DNA of 64,000 nt, from NCBI RefSeq assembly GCF_020614375.1, contig NZ_CP085327.1, forward strand, positions 806,001-870,000, written 5' to 3'. Below the pieces are notes generated by a model. That model saw only the letters and a list, made by a program, of their open reading frames with translations. It had not been told where the DNA came from and made no database searches. Source of the stretch: Haladaptatus salinisoli. GTDB taxonomy: Archaea > Halobacteriota > Halobacteria > Halobacteriales > Haladaptataceae. Positions within the stretch are counted from its first letter, which is position 1. Each line of letters opens with the position of its first letter. Both the position numbers and the translations under genes were made by a program. Of the stretch, positions 45,153 to 53,436 are shown piece by piece.

Positions 45153-46610
45153 ATGGGGCACTCGATCACCATCGCCGTGGTACTTTGTGTCGCGTTCGCC
45201 TCGGTCGTTCCCGCGTCGGCGACGTTTGGCTCCGACGGGGTTCCGTCGGCCGCGGACCAAACCCTCACGGGCGAGCTACGGTGTTACCAGGACGTGACGT
45301 ACCGAAACGTCCGGTTTCCCGCCCACGGGCAGAGCGCGCGCGATCTGCAAGTCGAAGGGGCCGTCTCGGGATACCTCGATTCCAACGGGAGTTCGGGCGA
45401 CGCACCGATAACGATTCGAATCGCTCGGTTCCACGCGGAGAAGGTGTGTCTGGAGGCGAACAGTTCTGACGGCACGCCGGGAGTCCACCTCACGTTCAAG
45501 CGGGCGGAGTTGGAGAACGCGACCGTTCGCGGACCGAACCTCCTGTTCGAGCGGGCGACGGCGGACTCGATCAGCTTCGACGTTCCAGAGGACGTCGGTC
45601 GCCGACTCCTCTCCCGGTTCATCGGGAACGGAAGTCAGAACGGAACCGACGGACTCCCCGGTACGGGCGGCAACGCGACCGACCCGACCGAACGAGTTCC
45701 GGGCGACGTCGATAACGGGACCGGGACGCCGATTCCGAACTCGACCGACGACATCGAGAACCGAACGAGCGTTCCCGGGGATGGCGTCGAGAACACCACC
45801 GACGGCGTCACGGACGGCGTCGATAATACGACCGACGACGTGCGGGACGGCGTCAACGATGGCGTCAACGACACCACGGACGAGGTCGAAAACACCACCG
45901 GCGGCGTTACGGACGGGGTGGAAGACGGCATCAACGACACGACTGACGGGGCGAAAGACGGCGTCGAGAACACCACCGGCGGCGTCACGGACGGGGTGAA
46001 GGACACCACGGACGGCGTCCAAGACGGCGTCGAGAACACCACCGACGGCGTCGACGACACGACCGACGGAGTCAAAGACGGCGTTCAGAACACGACCGAC
46101 GGGGCGAAAGAGGGCGTCGAGAACACCACCGACGGCGTCACGGACGGGGTCAAGAGAACGGCGAGCGGGCTACGTGACGGTGTCCAAAACACTTCCGATG
46201 GCGTCCAGGACGGCGTTCAGAACACCACGGACGGTGTCGCCGACGGCGTCCAGAACACGACCGACGGAGTGAAAAACGGCGTCGGGAACACCACCGACGG
46301 CGTTACGCAGACGGCCGGCAGCGTGAAAGACGGCGTGAAGGATACGGCGGGGAGCGTCACGGACGGCCTCGGCGACGCGACCGCCACCGAGACGACGACT
46401 CCCGACACCACGACCTCCTCGGACGAGACCACCGGCGCGACGACCGCCGGGACGACGACCGACGACGACGGCATAGACCTACTCGATACGACGACGTCCA
46501 ACGCGACGGAGACGACGGGAACGAACACCACGACCGGAGAGACGGACGGGACGACCACGACCGACGACGGACTGCTGTCGACGGGCTTCGTCGGCGTCAG
46601 GGGCGCGTGA
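45153..46610 (+). CDS. Secreted glycoprotein with 11-residue (hendecad) repeats
   Basis: A 485-residue secreted protein. A signal peptide (about 1-24) is followed by a beta-rich N-terminal domain (about 35-150, two cysteines), then from about 210 to 405 around twelve 11-residue repeats of consensus DGVxNTTDGVx. Val at positions 3 and 10 gives a 7/4 hydrophobic pattern typical of hendecad helices. About 13 NxT/S sequons lie in the repeats, so this region would be heavily N-glycosylated. A Thr/Ser/Glu-rich tail (TETTTPDTTTSSDETTG) follows. No C-terminal anchor is present. The function is not known; cell-surface or matrix component is inferred. Confidence 0.85.
   Translation: MGHSITIAVVLCVAFASVVPASATFGSDGVPSAADQTLTGELRCYQDVTYRNVRFPAHGQSARDLQVEGAVSGYLDSNGSSGDAPITIRIARFHAEKVCLEANSSDGTPGVHLTFKRAELENATVRGPNLLFERATADSISFDVPEDVGRRLLSRFIGNGSQNGTDGLPGTGGNATDPTERVPGDVDNGTGTPIPNSTDDIENRTSVPGDGVENTTDGVTDGVDNTTDDVRDGVNDGVNDTTDEVENTTGGVTDGVEDGINDTTDGAKDGVENTTGGVTDGVKDTTDGVQDGVENTTDGVDDTTDGVKDGVQNTTDGAKEGVENTTDGVTDGVKRTASGLRDGVQNTSDGVQDGVQNTTDGVADGVQNTTDGVKNGVGNTTDGVTQTAGSVKDGVKDTAGSVTDGLGDATATETTTPDTTTSSDETTGATTAGTTTDDDGIDLLDTTTSNATETTGTNTTTGETDGTTTTDDGLLSTGFVGVRGA
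45781..46370 (+). repeat. In-gene tandem repeats with 33-bp basic period
   Basis: The DNA behind the hendecads repeats GACGGCGTC(g/c)AGAACACC-type units at 33-bp multiples within the reading frame. Some units are partly duplicated (22- or 66-bp offsets), as expected for expansion by slippage or unequal crossing-over. Codon-level differences between copies show that expansion is not recent for all units. Confidence 0.7.
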
Positions 46611-46665
46611 CGTGAGCGAAGTGGCGGCGCCCGGTTAGATTTTTCCGAGAACGTTCGGCTCTCGT

Positions 46666-47652
46666 CTAGCCGTTCTGCGGTTTGAAGATGTCGGCGATAC
46701 GTCCGACGAACGAGTTCCCCGCCTCGGCTCCCTCCGCGACCTCGTACTCGCGTCGGAGGGAGCCGTTTCGCAGACTCAGGACGGCCATCCCGTCACCGGA
46801 GACGAGCTCTCCGACGTTCTCCCCGACCACCGTCCCGGAAGTGGTGACCAGCGTCGCGCGCGCGTCAGCGTCGGACGCGATCGACCGGAGCGCCGCCACG
46901 TCGCTCTCGTCCGGTCGTTCGTGCACGGCGGCGATCACGCGGTCGTTCAACAGTTCGTCTCGCGCGTAGACGTGGACGGGAACCTCGTCGCCCGCTCGGT
47001 CCGTCACCGTGGTGTCTATCTCCGTCTTCAACTTCCTGTCCTCGAATATCTCGGCCATCGACTGGCGCGCGGTCAACTGCTCTTCGACCCACTCGGCCCC
47101 CCGGTCGCTCAGGTAGTATCGGTAGAGAATCCGCTCGACGGTCTGCAACGGCGGGAAGACGAGGCGACAGTCGCGGCAGCGGAGTCGGTGCTCCGGGGTC
47201 TCGAATATCGCCTCGCAGTCCTCGCAGACGTGCGCGGCGTCGGACTCGAGGTGCTGAAGCGATTCCAGCGACGTCTCGCACTCGGGACAGGCGACGCCGT
47301 CCTCCTCGACGAACTGCTCCCGGATTCCCTCGTACCCGCAGTCCGGATGCCGGTACCGGTCCGTCCGAATCGTCTGCGGGGACTCGCAGGTGGGACACGC
47401 CGTCGTGTACTGCATCCCCTTCGTCTCGCACCGCGGGCAGATGTACTGCTTCTCCTGAAACTCGCGGTAGAGGAGGTCCCGTTCGGCGAGCGTCTCCAGC
47501 ACGTCGAAGGTTTCACCGTCGCGTTCGTCGAGTCGCTCGTCCGCGTCGGGGTACGTGACCTCTCCCGTCTCCGTATCGAGCGTCGGCCGAATCTCGTCGA
47601 GTGAATCGTCCCAGAGGGCGGTCAACAACCGAACCGTGCCCGGCGAAGCCAT
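46666..47652 (-). CDS. Multi-zinc-ribbon protein, TackOD1-like
   Basis: A 328-residue protein with an N-terminal winged-helix-like region (about 1-65: MASPGTVRLLTALWDD ... VLETLAERDLLYREF), then several CxxC knuckles (ICPRCETKG, ACPTCESPQ, HPDCGYEG, ACPECETS, VCEDCEA, RCRDCRLVFP), about six zinc-ribbon halves in about 110 residues. The C-terminal part carries VHVYARDELLNDRVIAAVHERP. The pattern recalls the TackOD1 (thaumarchaeal output) zinc-domain family. Possibly a nucleic-acid or ubiquitin-like-ligand-linked regulator. It converges with the hendecad gene. Confidence 0.68.
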   Translation of the reverse strand: MASPGTVRLLTALWDDSLDEIRPTLDTETGEVTYPDADERLDERDGETFDVLETLAERDLLYREFQEKQYICPRCETKGMQYTTACPTCESPQTIRTDRYRHPDCGYEGIREQFVEEDGVACPECETSLESLQHLESDAAHVCEDCEAIFETPEHRLRCRDCRLVFPPLQTVERILYRYYLSDRGAEWVEEQLTARQSMAEIFEDRKLKTEIDTTVTDRAGDEVPVHVYARDELLNDRVIAAVHERPDESDVAALRSIASDADARATLVTTSGTVVGENVGELVSGDGMAVLSLRNGSLRREYEVAEGAEAGNSFVGRIADIFKPQNG

Positions 47653-47875
47653 GCTGTCAACTAACAAGGTTCGACTATTTAACCATCACTCAAATCATAA
47701 TCATTAATTTATAAATGATGTTTGAGGTTCGGACGAGGACTCCTCGAAGCGTTCCGGTAGAGCGTGAAACGAACCGCGGTCATCCCCGCTCGTGCCTGCG
47801 ACGGTCGAGCGGGGCCGGACGGTCGCGGTTTCGGCGGTCGGAAGCCCCGCGTCTCGGCGTTCGTGACCCGACGGG

Positions 47876-48403
47876 TCACTTCTCCATCATCTGGCCGTAG
47901 ACGACGCCCAAAACCCCGCCGTACAGCACCCAGACGAGGAGGCCGACGTCGACGTTCGGAACCGGTACCGGGACGTTCGCGACGTACCGTAACCAGACCG
48001 GCAACAGCAGCGCGTGGAAGACGACCGCGAGCGCGAGTCCGTACGCGAGTCCGAGATTGGCCGCGGTCAGCGTCAGCGCCGACCGTCGGAGGAGCGGCAC
48101 CAGGAGCTTTCGGAGGTGCTCCTGTTGGCTCGACATGGTGATAACCCGGGTGACGAACGAGTTGACCGTTCGGGAGAGAAACTCGACGAACGCGAGGGCG
48201 AACCCGGCGCTCGCGACGAGCAACACTATCCACCCGGTCGAGTAGCTAGCGCCCACGAGGCGTCCGAACTCCGTCACCCCGACGTTGCTGTTCGTCACTT
48301 GGAGCAAAATTCCGACGAGAATCGCCCCGGCGAGCGCCGCCAACGTCGCCGCGTGCGCTTCTTCCCTGGAGATGGCGGTTCGCGTCTGCAGTCGTACGGA
48401 CAT
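47876..48403 (-). CDS. Four-helix membrane protein, unknown
   Basis: A 175-residue protein with four to five hydrophobic segments: AATLAALAGAILVGILLQVT, STGWIVLLVASAGFALAFVEFL, LTAANLGLAYGLALAVVFHALLL and VGLLVWVLYGGVLGVVYGQMM. It has a basic loop SSQQEHLRKLLVPLLRR. No family recognised. It is downstream of no obvious operon partner. Confidence 0.72.
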   Translation of the reverse strand: MSVRLQTRTAISREEAHAATLAALAGAILVGILLQVTNSNVGVTEFGRLVGASYSTGWIVLLVASAGFALAFVEFLSRTVNSFVTRVITMSSQQEHLRKLLVPLLRRSALTLTAANLGLAYGLALAVVFHALLLPVWLRYVANVPVPVPNVDVGLLVWVLYGGVLGVVYGQMMEK

Positions 48404-48586
48404 GATTGTTACGTGTTCACAGTTCTCGATGAAGCTACCGCACCGTTTGCACGGCTGTTTTTATCCCCGGTCCGGCGCGCCCGGGGAACTCGGCGAACCC
48501 GCCTCCGACTCGCTCCCGTCGTTCGCGCCCGTTCCGTTCGACCCTCGGCGTCGCTTGCGTCGCCGCGGCAAAGCGGGCGTCGGGTC

Positions 48587-50287
48587 CTACTCCGCGGCGG
48601 CTTCGTCGCCGTGTCGCTCCCTGAGTCGCTTCTTGTCGGTCTTCCCGATGGCCGTCAGCGGTATCTCCTCGACGAACTCGACCGATTCCGGTCGCGCGTG
48701 TCGCGGTATCTCGTCCGCGAGGAACTCCCGGATGTCGTCGGCCGTGAGGTCGCCGTCGTAGGCGGGGTCGGGTTCGACGTACACCTTGACGAGCTCGCTC
48801 CCCGGTCGGTCGGGGTCGGGGACGCCGACGGTCGCCGGTCGTCGCACGCCCTCGTGGCCGAACAGTATCTCGTCCACCTCCTCGGAGTACACCTTCAGTC
48901 CGGAGACGTTAATCATGTCCTTGACGCGGTCGACGACGTAGAATCGACCCTGCTCGTCGACCTTGACCACGTCCCCGGTGGACACGAACCCGTCGTCGTC
49001 GAACGGCGAGGTTTCGGCGTCGAGGTAGCCGAGCATTCGCTGGGGGCCGTTCAGGTACATCTCCCCTTCCAGTCCGTCCTCGATGGCGCGCTCCATCGGA
49101 ATCTCCTCGCCGGAGTCGATATCGACCAGTTTGACCTCGGTGTCGGGCACCGGAACGCCGATGGTCGGCCGGTCGAGACCGCCCGCGTCGTCGGGGTCGC
49201 CGCCGAGCATCATCTCGTACACGCCGCGGATGTCGAAGTGCGTGACGGGGGACATCTCCGAGAGCCCGTACCCCTGCGAGACGCCGGTGCTGCTGCGCTC
49301 GAACGACTCCTTCGTCTCGCTCGCCAGCGGTGCCGACCCGGAGATGCCGACGACGCTCGTGTCGAGTTCCTCGTCGACGATGTCCATGAACTGCGTCGGC
49401 ACGCCGAACAGCAACACCGGTTCGCGCTCGTCGATGAGGTCGACCATCGCTTTCGTGTCCCGGGGGTCGGGAGCGAGCAACACCGTGACCGGCAGATCGA
49501 GCAGGGAGTGGGCGACCGAGTAGCCGTAGGCGTGATAGATGGGAAGCGCGAGGAGCGCGGATTCGCTCCCGCGGAGCATCGTCGCCAGTTGCGACATGCT
49601 CGCCACCCCCTGTTTGGCGTTGGCGAGGACGTTGCGGTGCGAGAGCAGACACCCCTTCGGTCGCCCGGTCGTCCCGCCCGTGAACAGGATGGTGTGGACG
49701 TCCGACTCCACGTCGAACTCCACGTCCGGCGGGTTCGGTGGGGTGTCCTCGATGACGTCCACGAGCCACTCGGCGTTCGGAGCCTCGTCGTGTGCCGGGG
49801 GGTCGGCCGAGTAGTCGTCTATCTCCGTGAGCAGGAGGTGCTCGATGTCGAGTTCGTCGTACAGGTCGTAGAGGAGTTCGCTGTGCTCCGCGTTTCCGAC
49901 GAGCACCTGCGGGTCCCCCCGTTCGAGTCGGTACTTCAGGTCCGATTCGGCGTCGAGGAAGTCGTTCGGGATGTGGACGCCGCCCGCCCTCGTGATGGCG
50001 TGCTCCGTGACGATGAACTGGACGGACGTCGGCAGCACCGTCGCCACGCGGGTCCCCTTCTCGACGCCGCGCTCCCGAAGCGCGGTCGCGAGGCGTTCGA
50101 CGTGGTCGTGCAGTTCGGGGTACGGGACGGTGCGCCCCCGCTGGACGACCCCGGCGTCCGGATAGTCGGTCGCGGCCGCTTCGACGATTTCGTGCACCGG
50201 CGTCTCCGGATACGGGCGGAGCGACTCCGGAATGCCGAACTCGCGGTACTCCCGGAACCACGGTTTCCCCATCTCCGACTGTGTCAT
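48587..50287 (-). CDS. Acyl-CoA synthetase (long-chain-fatty-acid--CoA ligase type)
   Basis: A 566-residue AMP-forming ligase: phosphate loop ILFTGGTTGRPKGCLLSHRN, A5 YGLSEMSPV, A7 STGDVVKVDEQGRFYVVDR, A8 DRVKDMINVSGLKVYSEEVDE and A10 PLTAIGKTDKKRLRE. It activates fatty acids for beta-oxidation or lipid remodelling, and lies near an acyl-CoA dehydrogenase, SCP2 proteins and an SDR, which suits a lipid-catabolic block. The promoter region faces the DsbA-FNT gene. Confidence 0.9.
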   Translation of the reverse strand: MTQSEMGKPWFREYREFGIPESLRPYPETPVHEIVEAAATDYPDAGVVQRGRTVPYPELHDHVERLATALRERGVEKGTRVATVLPTSVQFIVTEHAITRAGGVHIPNDFLDAESDLKYRLERGDPQVLVGNAEHSELLYDLYDELDIEHLLLTEIDDYSADPPAHDEAPNAEWLVDVIEDTPPNPPDVEFDVESDVHTILFTGGTTGRPKGCLLSHRNVLANAKQGVASMSQLATMLRGSESALLALPIYHAYGYSVAHSLLDLPVTVLLAPDPRDTKAMVDLIDEREPVLLFGVPTQFMDIVDEELDTSVVGISGSAPLASETKESFERSSTGVSQGYGLSEMSPVTHFDIRGVYEMMLGGDPDDAGGLDRPTIGVPVPDTEVKLVDIDSGEEIPMERAIEDGLEGEMYLNGPQRMLGYLDAETSPFDDDGFVSTGDVVKVDEQGRFYVVDRVKDMINVSGLKVYSEEVDEILFGHEGVRRPATVGVPDPDRPGSELVKVYVEPDPAYDGDLTADDIREFLADEIPRHARPESVEFVEEIPLTAIGKTDKKRLRERHGDEAAAE

Positions 50288-50505
50288 ACGTTGGATTCTC
50301 TCAAGCTTCGCCTAAGTCGATACGCCCCGCATGGAAAGCCATTGAAGGCGACGCTCGTCGCTCGGCCTCGTTCGGTCGCGCACGCCGCTCTCGGCGCTTC
50401 CGTCGAACGGGCGGAATAACTAACCCCGTTCGCGGGGTACGGGTTGCACGCCGCGGGCGTCGCGGGGCGGCTCCGCGGTGCGATTACGACTCGGGGGAGT
50501 CAACC

Positions 50506-50544
50506 ATGAGTGAACAGGGGGAGAACCGGGGGGTCGAACGGTGA
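50506..50544 (+). other. 12-codon upstream ORF before DsbA-FNT gene
   Basis: ATG at 50506 reads MSEQGENRGVER followed by TGA, overlapping the GTG start of the fusion gene (50541) in another frame. Either a coupling leader or an annotation artefact of a wrong start. The reading frame is too short to be judged by codon bias. Confidence 0.3.
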
Positions 50545-52061
50545 GTAAATCCGAACTGTCGGTTCTCACCGAGCCGGTGAGCGAGCGCGACCACGTCAGG
50601 GGGCCGGTCGACGCCGCCGTGACGCTCGTCCAGTACGGGGACTTCGAGTGCCCCTCCTGCGGCGACATGTACCCCGTCCTGAAGCGGATTCGAGACCGCC
50701 TCGGCAATCAGCTTCGATTCGTCTTCCGCCACTTCCCGCTGGGACAGAGCCACCCTCACGCGCAGCAGGCCGCCGAGGCCGCCGAGGCCGCCGCGGCGCA
50801 GGGCGCGTTCTGGCGGATGCACGACCTGCTCTACGAGAACCAACGCGCGCTCGACCGCGACGACCTCGTGGGCTACGCCGCGGAGTTGGGACTCGACACG
50901 GACCGGTTCGAGCGCGAGTTGGCGGAGGGCGTCCACGAAGAGCGGATTCAGGAGGACCTGTCGAGCGGAATGCGGAGCGGCGTCAACGGAACTCCCACGT
51001 TCTTCATCAACGGCGAGCGCTACGACGGCCTGCTGGAGTTCGAACCGCTGCTGTTGGCGCTGGCGGACGCGGGCGGCATCGCCGAGATGCAGGTGTCGGT
51101 TCGCCGCGATAACCTCGAACTCCGCGACACCATCGACCGCTCGGAGCGGGGCGCTCCGGCGGCGGGGCAGGCGCTCCGCGACCTGTTCTCGGCCGACGAG
51201 ATATTCCAGCGCATCACCGCGACCGCCGACGAGGAGGTGAATCAGAGCGCCCGACTCCTGTTCTTCAACGGCCTCGCCGCGGGGTTGGTCATCACGCTGT
51301 CCTTTTTCGCGCGAGCGGTCATCGCCGCGGCCGTCCCGCGAGGCCCCACGGACCTCCTCGCCAGTTTGGCGTACCCCATCGGGTTCGTCTTCATCGTCCT
51401 CGGTCGCTCGCAGCTCTACACCGAGAACACGCTGACCCCCGTCACGCTCGTCCTGACTCGAATCGTCAGCGTTCCCATCCTCCTTCGCGTCTGGGGAATC
51501 GTGCTGTTCGCGAACGTCCTCGGGGCGGCCGTCGGCGCGTACCTGCTGGCGACGACCGGCGTCTTCGACCCCGGCGTCGGCGCGGTCGCAGACGAGTTCG
51601 GCGAGCACGCGCTCTCGGTGGAGTGGTCGGCGCTCTTCTGGAAGGGCGTGTTCGCGGGGTGGCTGGTCGCGGGAATGGTCTGGCTCACGCACGCCGCGCG
51701 GGACACCATCACGCGATTCTTCCTCGTCTACGTCATCATGTTCCTCGTCCCCGCCGGGGGACTCTTCCACTGCATCATCGGCGCGTGCGAGGTGTTCTAC
51801 CTCGTCTTCCGCGGAAGCGCGGAGCTGACGGGCGCGTTCTTCCAGTTCTTCGTCCCCGTGCTGCTCGGGAACACCGTCGGCGGCGTCGTGCTGGTGGCGC
51901 TGTTGGTGTACGGGATGACGCGCGAGCGACGGTTCCCGAACCGGAACTACCGTCAGCTCGAACTCTCGTGGTCCGAGTGGCTGTTCGGTCGCCACACCGG
52001 TCAGCCGCGAACCGTCTCGCCGAGGGACGCGCCCGCCGACTCCGAGGAGTCGACGCCGTGA
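50541..52061 (+). CDS. Fusion of DsbA-like thioredoxin domain and formate/nitrite transporter
   Basis: A 506-residue protein. Residues about 1-175 are DsbA-like: YGDFECPSCGDMY (CPSC, residues 37-40), FRHFPLGQSHPHAQQAAEAA and the cis-Pro loop GTPTFFING. Residues about 200-480 form a six-helix formate/nitrite-channel (FNT/FocA) domain, with FNGLAAGLVITLSFFARA, LFANVLGAAVGAYLL, LFWKGVFAGWLVAGMVWL and GLFHCIIGACEVFYLVF. The latter contains the channel His matching FocA HSIANM. Because no signal precedes DsbA, the thioredoxin part is probably cytoplasmic. GTG start chosen to match the beginning of the DsbA domain. Anion or sulfur-species transport is inferred. Confidence 0.85.
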   Translation: MSKSELSVLTEPVSERDHVRGPVDAAVTLVQYGDFECPSCGDMYPVLKRIRDRLGNQLRFVFRHFPLGQSHPHAQQAAEAAEAAAAQGAFWRMHDLLYENQRALDRDDLVGYAAELGLDTDRFERELAEGVHEERIQEDLSSGMRSGVNGTPTFFINGERYDGLLEFEPLLLALADAGGIAEMQVSVRRDNLELRDTIDRSERGAPAAGQALRDLFSADEIFQRITATADEEVNQSARLLFFNGLAAGLVITLSFFARAVIAAAVPRGPTDLLASLAYPIGFVFIVLGRSQLYTENTLTPVTLVLTRIVSVPILLRVWGIVLFANVLGAAVGAYLLATTGVFDPGVGAVADEFGEHALSVEWSALFWKGVFAGWLVAGMVWLTHAARDTITRFFLVYVIMFLVPAGGLFHCIIGACEVFYLVFRGSAELTGAFFQFFVPVLLGNTVGGVVLVALLVYGMTRERRFPNRNYRQLELSWSEWLFGRHTGQPRTVSPRDAPADSEESTP

Positions 52062-52078
52062 GTACGGAGACGCCGCCC

Positions 52079-52417
52079 CTACGGACGCAGATACGCGTAG
52101 CCTTCGTTTTCCAATCGCGTGACTTCGACGGCACCTTCCGGGACGGTTTCGACGCCCTCGACGAGGTCCGACTCCTCCAAGTCCATCGTGTCGAGCGTGT
52201 TGCTACACGCCTTGAACGCGACGCCCTCGTCCAACAGCGACCGCACACGCTCCTCGCCGTCTCCCCCGGCGGTGACCGACTCGATGCCCTTCGACTGGGC
52301 GACGACCGCCACGTCGTCGATGGCACCGCTCTCGTCGTTTAGGAGGTTCTCGACGATGGCGAGCGCGGTCTGCCGTTCGTCCTCGTCGCCCGAGATGAGG
52401 TGGACTACGGATTGCAT
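52079..52417 (-). CDS. DsrE-like family protein
   Basis: A 112-residue protein of the DsrE/YchN fold: VVHLISGDEDERQTALAIVENLLND, then VAVVAQSKGIESV and GVAFKACSNTLDTMDL (the last holds a Cys where DsrE-like sulfur carriers have one). The family binds sulfane sulfur or acts in redox balance. It is convergent with the DsbA-FNT gene (17 bp between stops). ATG at 52417. Confidence 0.82.
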   Translation of the reverse strand: MQSVVHLISGDEDERQTALAIVENLLNDESGAIDDVAVVAQSKGIESVTAGGDGEERVRSLLDEGVAFKACSNTLDTMDLEESDLVEGVETVPEGAVEVTRLENEGYAYLRP

Positions 52418-52593
52418 AGCTGGAGGACGGTCGCTCGAAACGCACTAAAAACTGCTGGCTGCGCCCGCGAAACCGCCGTCGCCGACCGATTCGGAACGCG
52501 GTCGAGAGGTGCCGACGGGACCCCGTTCGATATAAAGCGCCGCGCATCCGGCGAACAAGCGACTTCCGCCCGCTTTCCGACGGTACGAACGAG

Positions 52594-53370
52594 ATGGATT
52601 TCGGACTCGATGGCCGAACCGCGCTGGTCACGGGCGGCGGCGGACGAATCGGAAGCGTCGACTGCGAAACGCTCGCGGCGGAAGGGGCGGAGGTCGTCGT
52701 CCTCGACGTGGACGCGGACGCGGCGCAGTCGGTCGTCGACGACATCGAAGACGACGGCGGCGCGGCGGTCGCGGTCGAGTGCGACCTCACGGACAGGGCG
52801 GAAGTGTCGGCGACCGTCGAGGGGATACGCGACGAATTCGGCGGAATCGACGTGCTCGTCAACAACGCGGGCATGGTCGACGCGCAGGCGAAACTCGAAG
52901 ATTACGACGACGACATCTGGGACCGCGACATGGAGATCAACCTCACCGGGACGTACAACGTGACGAAGGAGGTGTTCCCGGCGATGTGCGAGCGCGAGTG
53001 GGGTCGCATCGTCACCATGAGTTCGATGGCCGGCTGGCAGGGCGGGTACGGGCAGTCGTCGTACGCCGCGACGAAGGCGGCCCTCATCGGGTTCGGAAAG
53101 ACGCTCGCGCTCGAAGGGGCCCAGCACGGCGTGACCTCTAACGTCATCGCGCCGAGCATCGTCGTCGGCGCGCTCGCGGACCTCCCGCTGGAGCAGTTGA
53201 AGGAGGTCAACGAGTACTTCGGTCGCATCGCGGAGGCGACGCCGATGCGCCAACTCGGCCGGGAGGAGGACGTGGCCAACCTCGTCGCCTACCTCGCCAG
53301 CGAGCAGGCGAGCTACGTCACCGGACAGGTGGTCGGCGTCACCGGCGGCGTCGACCTCTTCTCGTTCTGA
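52594..53370 (+). CDS. SDR-family 3-hydroxyacyl/3-oxoacyl reductase-like enzyme
   Basis: A 258-residue classical SDR: VTGGGGRIGSVDCETLAAEG, acidic NAD-preferring end LDVD, VLVNNAGMVD, catalytic SSMAGWQGGYGQSSYAATKAAL (Ser, Tyr-x-x-x-Lys) and NVIAPSIVVGALADLPLEQL. FabG-like. It precedes the HTH_10 regulator, SCP2 and acyl-CoA dehydrogenase genes on the same strand, so oxidation of a 3-hydroxyacyl-CoA is likely, though an NAD-linked alcohol oxidation is also possible. Confidence 0.88.
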   Translation: MDFGLDGRTALVTGGGGRIGSVDCETLAAEGAEVVVLDVDADAAQSVVDDIEDDGGAAVAVECDLTDRAEVSATVEGIRDEFGGIDVLVNNAGMVDAQAKLEDYDDDIWDRDMEINLTGTYNVTKEVFPAMCEREWGRIVTMSSMAGWQGGYGQSSYAATKAALIGFGKTLALEGAQHGVTSNVIAPSIVVGALADLPLEQLKEVNEYFGRIAEATPMRQLGREEDVANLVAYLASEQASYVTGQVVGVTGGVDLFSF

Positions 53371-53408
53371 AGCCGCGACGAAACTGTCTGGATATAACCG
53401 AAAAAACA

Positions 53409-53420
53409 TTTAAGATTATT
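53409..53420 (+). promoter_or_regulatory. TATA-box region of second HTH_10 gene
   Basis: TTTAAGATTATT about 25 bases before the ATG at 53437, within an AT-rich stretch, fits a haloarchaeal TATA box for an essentially leaderless transcript. Confidence 0.5.
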
Positions 53421-53436
53421 CTTCTCATCTATTGAT

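Noticed and set aside
45781-46370. Regular 33-bp repeats that could be mistaken for a CRISPR array
   Set aside because: Repeats are in frame, code for conserved 11-residue units, and there are no unique spacers of constant length or cas genes.
48014-50419. An 801-codon open frame on the plus strand opposite the acyl-CoA ligase gene
   Set aside because: It is antisense to a well-conserved ligase, with third positions forced by the codon bias of the real gene. Arg- and Val-rich text without domains is typical of a GC-rich shadow frame.
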